Assembly: GCA_964423985.1 (NCBI GenBank)
Contig: CAYRGE010000012.1
Span: forward strand, 1-16,259
DNA from: CAYRGE01 sp964423985
Lineage (GTDB): Bacteria; Patescibacteriota; Minisyncoccia; Phycocordibacterales; CAYRGE01
Reading direction: 5' to 3'
Length of the DNA: 16,259 nt
Part shown: one piece after another, positions 1 to 6,619 of the stretch
Numbering within the stretch: the stretch's first letter is position 1
Layout of the letters: every line of letters begins with the position of its first letter
The notes under the pieces: model-generated
Told to the model about the DNA's origin: nothing
The model's database searches: none
Seen by the model: only the letters and a program-made list of their open reading frames with translations
Position numbers and translations under genes: made by a program

Positions 1-84
1 ACACAAACAGATTCTATGGAAGCAGATATTACTTTCCGAGTTGAACAATCAAGGCACAATGATGACTTTGTGTGTGGAAACTAA
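1..84 (+). CDS. C-terminal fragment of a TasA/camelysin-like secreted protein
   Basis: The window opens inside a reading frame (frame 1) that ends at TAA 82-84. Its 27 visible residues contain QTDSMEADITF and a VEQSRHNDDFVC tail. They align without gaps with the C-terminus of the next gene (QTDSLTADITI...EQVRNNPNFNC). This is therefore the end of a paralogue lying in tandem immediately upstream of the complete copy. The start and most of the protein lie outside the window, so its domain content is unknown. By analogy it would be another SipW-processed extracellular protein. Confidence 0.75.
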   Translation, partial: TQTDSMEADITFRVEQSRHNDDFVCGN

Positions 85-117
85 GTAATTTTCAGAATTG
101 CAAGAAATTAACTAATG

Positions 118-155
118 TTCACTAAATTACTTTTTTTAAAAAGCAATTTAGTGAA
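118..155. other. Long hairpin between the tandem tasA-like paralogues
   Basis: An 11-bp perfect inverted repeat (TTCACTAAATT at 118-128, AATTTAGTGAA at 145-155) encloses a further CTTTTT/AAAAAG pairing, with a single A/C mismatch between the two stems. It sits 15 nt before the ATG at 171. It may be a weak terminator or attenuator, or a processing site that sets the expression of the second paralogue relative to the first. No clean U-tract follows, so the function is inferred only from its position. Confidence 0.4.
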
Positions 156-170
156 ATAAATCAAGAAAAT

Positions 171-1427
171 ATGAAAAAGATAATTATTAGTATGGGAACA
201 ATTGTAGCAGTAATGGCTATTGCTATTGGCGGAACTATGGCATTTTTCTCTGACACAGAAACATCAACAGGAAATATGTTTACCGCTGGTTCAATTGATT
301 TAAAAGTAAATCAAACACTTGCATCATATAATGGTGAAAATTGTATTAATTGCCATCTTACAATTGTGAGTGATGAAACCACGAAGGTTGGTACTACTGC
401 AGCGGTTGTATTGACAAATGTTCATTCTGCATGGACTGCAGATCTTGACGGAGGGCATAGTGCGGGAATGCCAAATGATGGTAGTAACGACGGTTCTAAA
501 TGGGTTTGGATAACTGACGGACCAATAGGACCTGAAAACGATCAGACATATACATTTACCAGAGAATTTGAATGGAATGGAAGTGCAGATGAAGCAACAC
601 TTTACATTGCAACAGATAATCTTTATTCAGGAGTTGTTTTGAATGGCACAGTTATTGGCTCTACCACAAACCTAAATAACTTCACACTAGAGACTGAAGA
701 TGTTTTTTCTGGGCTTGCTGAGCATCTTATTCAAGGAACAAACACTCTTGAAGTTACAGTAACAAACATAGGTGTATCTGGCAGTACTCCTGCAGGTAAT
801 CCAGCAGGGCTTTTGTTTAAGCTTGTAATTGGTGGAGATTGTAAATATCAAGATACACCAGACGCAACTTGTCAGCTCTGGGGTTCTCGTGATATTGACA
901 AAGAACGCTTTTTTGAATTTGGTGATGTAAAACCAGGAGATAGGGGTGTTAATGTTATTTCACTTGAAGCAACTTATAATGATGCTTTTGTTTGTGTAAT
1001 TCCACACAATACAGTTGATTTAGAAAATACATTAGTTGAGCCTGAAGTAACTCTTGGTGATGACTCATCCAAGGGTGAGCTTTCAGATTATTTGCAGTTT
1101 TTCCTATGGGAAGACAGCAATGGTGATGGTTCATATCAGACTAGCGAAAACACACTAGTTAATTCTGGTACAGGAATTGCTGAAATTCAAACAGCAATGA
1201 ATGTATTGGAAATAACAGGCGGAGGTGCAACAGAATATATTGGACTTGCGTGGTGTGCAGGAACACAGACAGTAAATACAGTAGATACGACAAACCACAC
1301 TATCACTTGTGATGGTTCAACTATGGGAGATATGGTGCAGACAGATTCTCTTACTGCAGATATTACTATTTACTCGGAGCAAGTTAGAAATAACCCAAAC
1401 TTTAATTGTAATGATATTGTAATGTAA
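171..1427 (+). CDS. SipW-dependent TasA/camelysin-like extracellular protein with inserted beta-sandwich domain
   Basis: The 418-residue precursor starts with a typical SipW-type signal: basic MKK, a hydrophobic stretch (residues 4-22), then GGTMAFFSDTET and an AGSIDLKV strand, as in TasA and camelysin. The TasA-type fold appears interrupted. Residues 58-62 form a CxxCH motif. Residues 75-225 resemble a jelly-roll glycan-binding-like domain (TYTFTREFEW, ATLYIATDN, LNGTVIG, NTLEVTVTN), a similarity judged by eye. The TasA-like part then resumes with EFGDVKPGDRG. Residues 315-322 (DSNGDGSY) look like an EF-hand-type calcium loop. Several Cys residues suggest disulfides. It is likely exported, cleaved by the peptidase encoded 266 bp downstream, and assembled into surface fibres or matrix. 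The secretion class is well supported; the ligand is unknown. No Shine-Dalgarno precedes the ATG. Confidence 0.85.
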   Translation: MKKIIISMGTIVAVMAIAIGGTMAFFSDTETSTGNMFTAGSIDLKVNQTLASYNGENCINCHLTIVSDETTKVGTTAAVVLTNVHSAWTADLDGGHSAGMPNDGSNDGSKWVWITDGPIGPENDQTYTFTREFEWNGSADEATLYIATDNLYSGVVLNGTVIGSTTNLNNFTLETEDVFSGLAEHLIQGTNTLEVTVTNIGVSGSTPAGNPAGLLFKLVIGGDCKYQDTPDATCQLWGSRDIDKERFFEFGDVKPGDRGVNVISLEATYNDAFVCVIPHNTVDLENTLVEPEVTLGDDSSKGELSDYLQFFLWEDSNGDGSYQTSENTLVNSGTGIAEIQTAMNVLEITGGGATEYIGLAWCAGTQTVNTVDTTNHTITCDGSTMGDMVQTDSLTADITIYSEQVRNNPNFNCNDIVM

Positions 1428-1480
1428 TAGTAGACCAACTAAAAGTAATAAGGTTTTGTAAAAACTAAAAAATTACATTG

Positions 1481-1669
1481 AAGCTTTTCTCTCTCGTTCT
1501 TTTGTTTAGATAATACTAAATATTAAGCACGAGAGGAAAAAGGCTTTAATGCTTTAATTATAAAATTTGCAAAAATGTTGCAAAAATGCATTTTGTAATT
1601 AAAAGCCTAAAGCCTCAAACCAATAAAAGTAAGTAAAAATGTAAAAGATATTATAAAGAACATTTTTAC
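1481..1669. other. Cluster of overlapping hairpins and an 11-bp tandem repeat upstream of the signal peptidase gene
   Basis: The 265-bp gap between 1427 and 1693 has no credible ORF but is highly structured. Hairpin A pairs 1481-1496 with 1530-1546 with small bulges. Hairpin B pairs 1542-1566 with 1590-1614, about 25 bp with a few mismatches. A and B share the bases GGCTT at 1542-1546, so they cannot form together. The loop of B contains two exact copies of TTGCAAAAATG (1567-1577 and 1578-1588). Hairpin C is a perfect 10-bp stem (GTAAAAATGT at 1633-1642, ACATTTTTAC at 1660-1669). Possible roles are attenuation or mRNA stability control between substrate and peptidase, or the remains of a small palindromic element. 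Confidence 0.5.
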
Positions 1670-1692
1670 CAGCGTTATAAATATAGTGTTCT

Positions 1693-2220
1693 ATGAAAAT
1701 TTTACTAAAAGCGATATATTACTCAATTATTGCAATTATTGCATCAGTTGCATTACTTCTGTTTGTTTCAATCATTCCTATTCCAGGGAACATTGAAACA
1801 AAAATTGTACTTTCTGGCTCAATGGAGCCGTCAATAAAAACAGGAAGTATTGTTGTGATAAAACCGCTTGAAAGGTATAAGGTAGGGGATACTATCACAT
1901 TTAGTGGTGGTGTAGCAGATGATATTCCCACCACACATAGAATTACTGAAATGCGTGTAGTAGATGGTGAAATCCGATATATAACAAAAGGAGATGCAAA
2001 CAAAAGCGTTGATATAAGGGAAGTGCTACATGGCGAGATAATTGGAAGAGTTTTGTTTTCAATTCCGTTTGTTGGTCATATTCTTGAAGCAGCGAAAAAG
2101 CCAATAGTGTTTGCATTGTTGATAATTGTCCCAGCAGTAGTAATTTCGTATGGCGAAATTATAAAGATTGCTAGGGAAATAAAGAGAGTTAGAGAGAAAA
2201 AAAAGAATTCCGTTGAATAG
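1693..2220 (+). CDS. sipW: Signal peptidase I, SipW (ER) type
   Basis: The 175-residue membrane protease has an N-terminal transmembrane segment (about 8-28), the nucleophile motif SGSMEPS with catalytic Ser43, and then TTHRI with His82. A histidine in place of lysine as the general base marks the ER/archaeal/SipW subtype. KGDANKSVD (99-107) is the third conserved box. A second hydrophobic helix (about 137-157) precedes a basic cytoplasmic tail, as in SipW proteins. The likely function is cleavage of the FSDTE-type precursors encoded on both sides (171-1427 and 2271 onward). Substrate pairing is inferred from proximity and from the Bacillus SipW-TasA precedent. The length is normal for the family. 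Confidence 0.9.
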   Translation: MKILLKAIYYSIIAIIASVALLLFVSIIPIPGNIETKIVLSGSMEPSIKTGSIVVIKPLERYKVGDTITFSGGVADDIPTTHRITEMRVVDGEIRYITKGDANKSVDIREVLHGEIIGRVLFSIPFVGHILEAAKKPIVFALLIIVPAVVISYGEIIKIAREIKRVREKKKNSVE

Positions 2221-2270
2221 GGTTTAGTACAAGAAAACACACAAAAAGATAAACAATAAAAAGATAAATT

Positions 2271-4600
2271 ATGAAATTTTTACCAAAACTCATTATAATG
2301 TTTTTGATAGTAGGGTTAAACTATTCTGGTATTTTTGCTGTTAGTAAAACAATGGCTTTTTATAGTGACACAGAATTATCAGAAAAAAACCCAATAACTG
2401 CTGGCGCGGTTGATTTTTCTCTGATTGATTTAGGGTTTTCTCAGTTGGAACAGTCAATAAACCTAGAGCCAAACAACACCGCAAGTAAAGGTGTTGAAAT
2501 AAATACAGAAATAGGTTCTGGTGCATTTCAATATTTAATAAAATCAGACAACTTTGGTGGAGATGAGGCTTTTTGTGATGCATTAAGTGTAGAGGTGTCC
2601 TTGAGTGGATATAAAATGTATTCTGGAGTCTTGCGTAGTTTTACAACACAAGCTACCACAACAACAGAAACAGTAAATCTTAAAATTAGTAAAGGGGCAA
2701 ATAATTTTCAAAATAAAGTTTGTGATTTTGATGTCGTATATGATGGTTGGCAAACAAGACATAATTATCCTAATTACGAGAATGGGGGATTTTCTGATAC
2801 AGAAAAAGTTTCAAGCACTATTTCTTCGTGGGGATTTAGAATAAATAAAGTATATTACGATGTCGCAGATAATCGCGGAGTTGAAGGAGCAAATGAATGG
2901 GTAGAAATTTACAATCAAACAAATACCAATCTTGATATTTCTGGCTGGAGTATTTGTGATAGTAATTCTTGTGATGTTATTCCTTCTAATTCTGATTTAA
3001 TTCCAGCAGAAGGGTATGCGGTTATTACTGCTTCAAGCACAACTTGGGATTATTGGTTTGTTCCAAGTGAAATAAGTAAAATTGTTTTAGATGATATAAA
3101 AATAGGTAATGGACTTGCTAATGATGGCGATGCTATTTATTTAAAGCGACCAGATGGCATTGTTGTTGATGAAATGAATTGGCAAGGGAATACCGATGTT
3201 TGGAGTTCAGGAGCTAATGCAGTTGCAGAAGGGAGTGTGCTTACACGAATCACAAACGGATTTGATACAGACCAAGCAAGCGACTGGAAGGAACTTGTGC
3301 CACCTAATGTTGATTTAATAAACCCCGACGAAGTAGGCGGAACTGAGTGCGGAGGAAATTGGTATTGGGGTGATAGTTACGAAATAAAATGGACAGCTGA
3401 AAACATGAACGGCGATGATGCTGATTTAGCGATTGACCTTTATTACATAAAAGATATAAACCTGAACAAGATATTAGACGAAGCTGACACAACACATGTA
3501 ATTACCAAAAACACAGCAAACGATGGTTCATTCTTGTGGACTATTCCAAGTGGTTTTGAGGGATATATTTGGGTAAAACTAGTTGCAACAGGTTCTGAAA
3601 ATCCAATGCTTAATAGCACCACAATAAGTAGTAAAGTATGGGATCCAGCACCACCAGTAACTACTAACTACATTGCCCCAGAAAATACAAACGAAGAATA
3701 TGGAACAGAAAATGAAACATCTTTAGATACATACATACCTATAGTTTCAGAAACAGAAGGTGCTGTGACAGGCGAAACAGATAAAAACCTACCAGTAGAA
3801 GGTGAAGCTAGTGAAAGTAGTGAAAACGGCACATTGCCAATAGGCGAAAATGAAACAAAAAATACAAACGAAGAAGAAGGAGTCGTAAATGACAATGAAG
3901 CAAAAGAAGAAACAACAGAGAATAGTGGTGATAATAATGAATACACAAGTGCTGTGACAGGCGAAACAGATAAAAACCTACCAGTAGAAGGTGAAGCTAG
4001 TGAAAGTAGTGAAAACGGCACATTGCCAATAGGCGAAAATGAAACAAAAAATACAAACGAAGAAGAAGGAGTCGTAAATGACAATGAAGCAAAAGAAGAA
4101 ACAACAGAGAATAGTGGTGATAATAATGAATACACAAGTGCTGTGACAGGAAATCAAGGTATTGAAAAGATGCAAGAAATAAAAGAAAAAATAGAAGCAA
4201 TGACAGAGGGTTTTTCAGAGGATAATTTAGCAGAGCAACAAGTACAAGACATAATGACAGAGATTTTTCCAATAGAAAAAACAGATACACAACAAACAGA
4301 GCCACAAACAGAGCCAGAACAACAAGTAGAAACAAAGGAAGAAGNNNNNNNNNNNNNNNNNNNNNNNNNNNNNNNNNNNNNNNNNNNNNNNNNNNNNNNN
4401 NNNNNNNNNNNNNNNNNNNNNNNNNNNNNNNNNNNNNNNNNNNNCAACAAACAGAGCCACAAACAGAGCCAGAACAACAAGTAGAAACAAAGGAAGAAGC
4501 ACAGTCGGTACAATCAGTACGACAAATAATATTTAGTCATCGTCATTGCGAGGAGTGTAGCGATAGCGGAACGACGAAGCAATCCAGCACAAAACCTTAA
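2271..4600 (+). CDS. SipW-signal surface protein with lamin tail domain, Ig-like domain and acidic repeat tail (interrupted by assembly gap)
   Basis: Residues 1-50 form a SipW-type signal (hydrophobic 5-23, then KTMAFYSDTELS and an AGAVDFSL strand). Residues about 186-342 form a lamin tail domain (NEWVEIYNQTN, LDISGWSICD, DGDAIYLKRPDG). About 345-461 resembles the KRE9/KNH1-type Ig-like domain (GDSYEIKWTAENM). From 465 on the protein is disordered, rich in E/T/N, with two identical 63-residue repeats and then TEPQTEP-type sequence. A run of 100 N (4345-4444) cuts the gene. Read literally, the frame after the N run stops at 4484. The 55 bases before the gap recur after it in a different phase, and restoring phase continues the protein to TAA 4598-4600 through a palindromic repeat. 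That end is inferred. It is probably a secreted adhesin or matrix component. The signal is 50 bp after the peptidase gene, consistent with an operon. Confidence 0.75.
3761..4138 (+). repeat. Two exact 189-bp tandem repeats in the acidic tail
   Basis: Two copies, 3761-3949 and 3950-4138, appear identical base for base, and a third begins (AVTG) at 4139 before diverging. The period of 189 bp equals 63 codons, so the frame is kept. Each unit begins AVTGETDKNLPVEG and ends SGDNNEYTS. Complete identity, including third positions, indicates a very recent duplication or ongoing homogenisation. The length of this tail is therefore likely to vary between strains. Confidence 0.95.
4290..4499 (+). repeat. 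55-bp identical flanks around the assembly gap (unresolved tandem repeat)
   Basis: The 55 bases at 4290-4344 are repeated exactly at 4445-4499, on either side of the gap. They encode QQTEPQTEPEQQVETKEE in the upstream frame. Flanks of equal sequence meeting at a gap are typical of a tandem repeat that a short-read graph could not resolve. The true number of units is unknown. Confidence 0.85.
4345..4444. other. Scaffold gap of exactly 100 N
   Basis: This is a run of 100 undetermined bases. The round number suggests a placeholder rather than a measured size, so the reading frame cannot be followed across it. Confidence 0.98.
4542..4590. repeat. Palindromic intergenic repeat, copy 1 (single arm)
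   Basis: This is one arm of the dispersed family: GTCATTGCGAGGAGTGTAG, then CGATAGCGGAACGACG, then AAGCAATCCAGCAC. Nearly the same arm occurs at 14938-14985 and inside 15999-16035. It overlaps the probable 3' end of the lamin-tail gene and in that frame is read as HCEECSDSGTTKQSS. Confidence 0.85.
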
Positions 4601-4665
4601 GCACAACCCATAGAAATAATAGAAACGAGATCAGAACAAGTGTAGTAACATCATAATTTATAAAT

Positions 4666-6096
4666 ATGCAAAATTTTTTAAACAAAATAAACACAATCAC
4701 AAAGCTTATTGTTTTTTCTGCTATGTTTTTATTTTATCCAGTTCTTGCTTTTGCGGGAAATGAAGATAATTTAAAGGTAGTTTTTGAACAAGACCCACTA
4801 TTTGGCGAAGTTAACATTTTACCCGGTGATGGAGTAACAAAAACAGTTACCGTCACAAATAATTCAGGAAATAGTCAAGACATTATCGTTGATACAATAA
4901 ATGAAGTAGATAGTGGTTTAGGCGAAGCATTAAATCTTGTAATTTTTGAAGGAGGAAGCGAACTATACAACAACACTCTTGCAAATTTTTTGACATCAGG
5001 GGTGGTTTCGTTGTCTAATTTAAACAACAATAACACAACCGTATATTCATTTACTGTTTCTTTTGATAGTGAAGCAGATAATTCTCTACAAGAAGGAAAT
5101 CTAGGCTTTGACTTATGTGTTGGTTTTTCAGGAGGAACTATATTATGCGGCGGTTCCAATGGAGGCGGTGGCGATTCTAATGGTGGCGGTGGAGGCTCTA
5201 ATGGTGGCGGTGGAGGCTCTGGCTCTGGCGGTTCTGGTGGCGGTGGAATTCTACCAGAAACAGACCCACTTACTGTTTTTAATGAACGAATACTATACTT
5301 AAACATAGGTGATGGAACTGTTGGTGATGGCACAGCACTTGTTGTGTGGGAGACAAATCGCCCAGCAACAAGTCAAGTTGTATTTGGTCCAGCATATGAC
5401 AGTCAAGGGGATTTGATTATGTACTCACTTGATTTAACGGAGACTTATTTTGGATATGCAAGAGGTGTTGAAGAGAAAACACAAAAAACAGTTAATCACG
5501 CAATGTTGATTAAAGGACTTACGGCTGGAAATACATATAAATATCGTGCTATATCTCGTGCATCATCTTTAACAATGAGTTTTGAGAATCAATTTGAATT
5601 AATAAAAACAACAGATATTTTAAAAATAAAACAAGAAGAAGGAATAAGTGAATCTGTTGAAATAATCATTGGTGGCGAAGACACAGCACCAGAACCACCG
5701 ACATTTATCGCACAAATTCCTGATGAAAGCATTGTGGTTGAAGATATTCCAACAGAAACTCCTTCAGTAGTTACACCAATAGTTGCGGGAACAGAAACCA
5801 AGGCAAAGGAACCAGTAAATGTTGCTATGGCGTTATTTGCAATGCCTGAAAGTTTAGGAGATTTGTTTTTATGTGCATTGCCGTGGTTGATAATAATACT
5901 ATTAATTATTAGTCTTTTGTATTGGATTACACATAAATTCTTTAGACCAATTACACGACCATTTCTATTTTTCTTGATAGGAGCAATTATTGCTTATATA
6001 TTGTCTGTATTGTTTATGAATGCATGCGTATTGTTTCCATTGTTTATTTTTATTCTTATTTTGCTAATTCTTGTTTTATCAAAGCGATATAAATAA
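4666..6096 (+). CDS. Surface protein with Gly-rich linker, FN3-like domain and C-terminal membrane helices
   Basis: The 476-residue protein has an ordinary signal peptide (hydrophobic 13-28, probable cleavage after VLAFA), unlike its SipW-type neighbours. Residues 30-160 form a beta-rich domain (VNILPGDGVTKTVTVTNNSG) like those of secreted structural proteins. Residues 161-195 are a Gly/Ser/Asn linker built partly from an exact 21-bp tandem repeat (5176-5196, 5197-5217). Residues about 205-310 look like a fibronectin-III or purple-acid-phosphatase N-terminal-type domain (ALVVWETNRPATSQVVFG, GLTAGNTYKYRAISRAS). After a Pro/Thr-rich stretch, three hydrophobic helices (about 397-420, 430-450, 453-473) anchor the C-terminus, ending LSKRYK. 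It could be the membrane anchor or scaffold for the exported proteins encoded upstream. The role is inferred from context. Confidence 0.8.
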   Translation: MQNFLNKINTITKLIVFSAMFLFYPVLAFAGNEDNLKVVFEQDPLFGEVNILPGDGVTKTVTVTNNSGNSQDIIVDTINEVDSGLGEALNLVIFEGGSELYNNTLANFLTSGVVSLSNLNNNNTTVYSFTVSFDSEADNSLQEGNLGFDLCVGFSGGTILCGGSNGGGGDSNGGGGGSNGGGGGSGSGGSGGGGILPETDPLTVFNERILYLNIGDGTVGDGTALVVWETNRPATSQVVFGPAYDSQGDLIMYSLDLTETYFGYARGVEEKTQKTVNHAMLIKGLTAGNTYKYRAISRASSLTMSFENQFELIKTTDILKIKQEEGISESVEIIIGGEDTAPEPPTFIAQIPDESIVVEDIPTETPSVVTPIVAGTETKAKEPVNVAMALFAMPESLGDLFLCALPWLIIILLIISLLYWITHKFFRPITRPFLFFLIGAIIAYILSVLFMNACVLFPLFIFILILLILVLSKRYK

Positions 6097-6122
6097 CACA
6101 ACTAAAAATTAAAAATTCACAC

Positions 6123-6153
6123 AAAAAAACTATGCCGTAGGCATGGTTTTTTT
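6123..6153. terminator. Strong Rho-independent terminator (bidirectional)
   Basis: ATGCC-GTA-GGCAT forms the core stem and loop. It is extended across a T/G wobble by AAAAAAAC pairing with GTTTTTTT, giving a U-tract on either strand. It lies 26 bp after the stop of the surface-protein gene and closes the surface locus. Confidence 0.85.
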
Positions 6154-6161
6154 ATAAATTG

Positions 6162-6280
6162 TCAAAGCGGATTCTATTTGTCATTGTAAACGGTTGTTTG
6201 TCAAGGCGAGCTCTGTTTGTCATTGCAACCAGTTGTTTTTCAAAACGAACAGTTATCTGTCATCACTAGACTCTGTTTGT
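6162..6280. repeat. Degenerate 20-bp tandem array A
   Basis: Cutting after each TTTGT/TCTGT gives six units of 19 or 20 bp: CAAAGCGGATTCTATTTGT, CATTGTAAACGGTTGTTTGT, CAAGGCGAGCTCTGTTTGT, CATTGCAACCAGTTGTTTTT, CAAAACGAACAGTTATCTGT and CATCACTAGACTCTGTTTGT. The 3' part of each unit is best conserved. The array leads directly into the palindromic core. Confidence 0.75.
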
Positions 6281-6467
6281 CATTGCGAGGTACGAAGCAA
6301 TCCAGAGTTATTGTTTCAATAATTTAAGGTTTCATACTATTTGCTTCGTCGTTCCGCTACCGCTACACTCCTCGCAAAGACAAAATTTGTTGCTACACTT
6401 CTCGAAAAGACGGGGGTTTGTTGTTATATTCCTCGCAAAGACGGGGTTGTAATTAAATATTGAGCTT
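6162..6467. repeat. Composite palindromic element, copy 2 (20-bp array, inverted core, 30-bp array)
   Basis: The element fills most of the 523-bp gap between genes. Positions 6162-6280 are six units of 19-20 bp (see the array entry). The core has a left arm CATTGCGAGGTACGAAGCAATCC (two pieces, from 6281) and an inverted right arm TTGCTTCGTCG...CCTCGCAAAGAC at 6341-6382, separated by about 34 nt containing TTTCATACTA. Then come about three units of about 30 bp (GCTACACTCCTCGCAAAGAC-like) at 6361-6450. The right end (6436-6467) recurs, inverted, at 15935-15966. The rest of the gap (6468-6619) is AT-rich and holds a promoter. Confidence 0.8.
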
Positions 6468-6480
6468 AAAATTAGCAAAC

Positions 6481-6509
6481 TTGACTTTTGGGGTGGTGTA
6501 TGCTAAAAA
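6481..6509 (+). promoter_or_regulatory. Predicted sigma-70-type promoter for the regulator-mltG-mnmA operon
   Basis: A TTGACT -35 box (6481-6486), a 17-bp spacer ending in TGC (extended -10), and a TAAAAA -10 box (6504-6509) lie about 110 nt upstream of the ATG at 6620. The region is free of repeats. This is the best full promoter in the window. Confidence 0.5.
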
Positions 6510-6619
6510 TAAGATAATATTATATTTTTATCCTAGATTTTAATCTTCTAAATTTCTAAACAGTTGATTTTGTCTTGTAATCTAGATATTTTAAATTATT
6601 TTTTAAAAACCATAAAAAT

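Noticed and set aside
3668..4335. Long minus-strand ORFs opposite the acidic repeat tail
   Set aside because: They are shadows of the repetitive coding strand, with low-complexity Ser/Phe/Leu translations repeated in step with the 189-bp unit.
4875..5333. Minus-strand Pro-rich ORF and a plus-strand out-of-frame ORF at 5108-5302
   Set aside because: Both arise from other frames of the Gly-rich linker in the 4666-6096 gene.
6162..6467. CRISPR array
   Set aside because: Units are contiguous and diverged, with no constant repeat separated by unique spacers and no cas genes.
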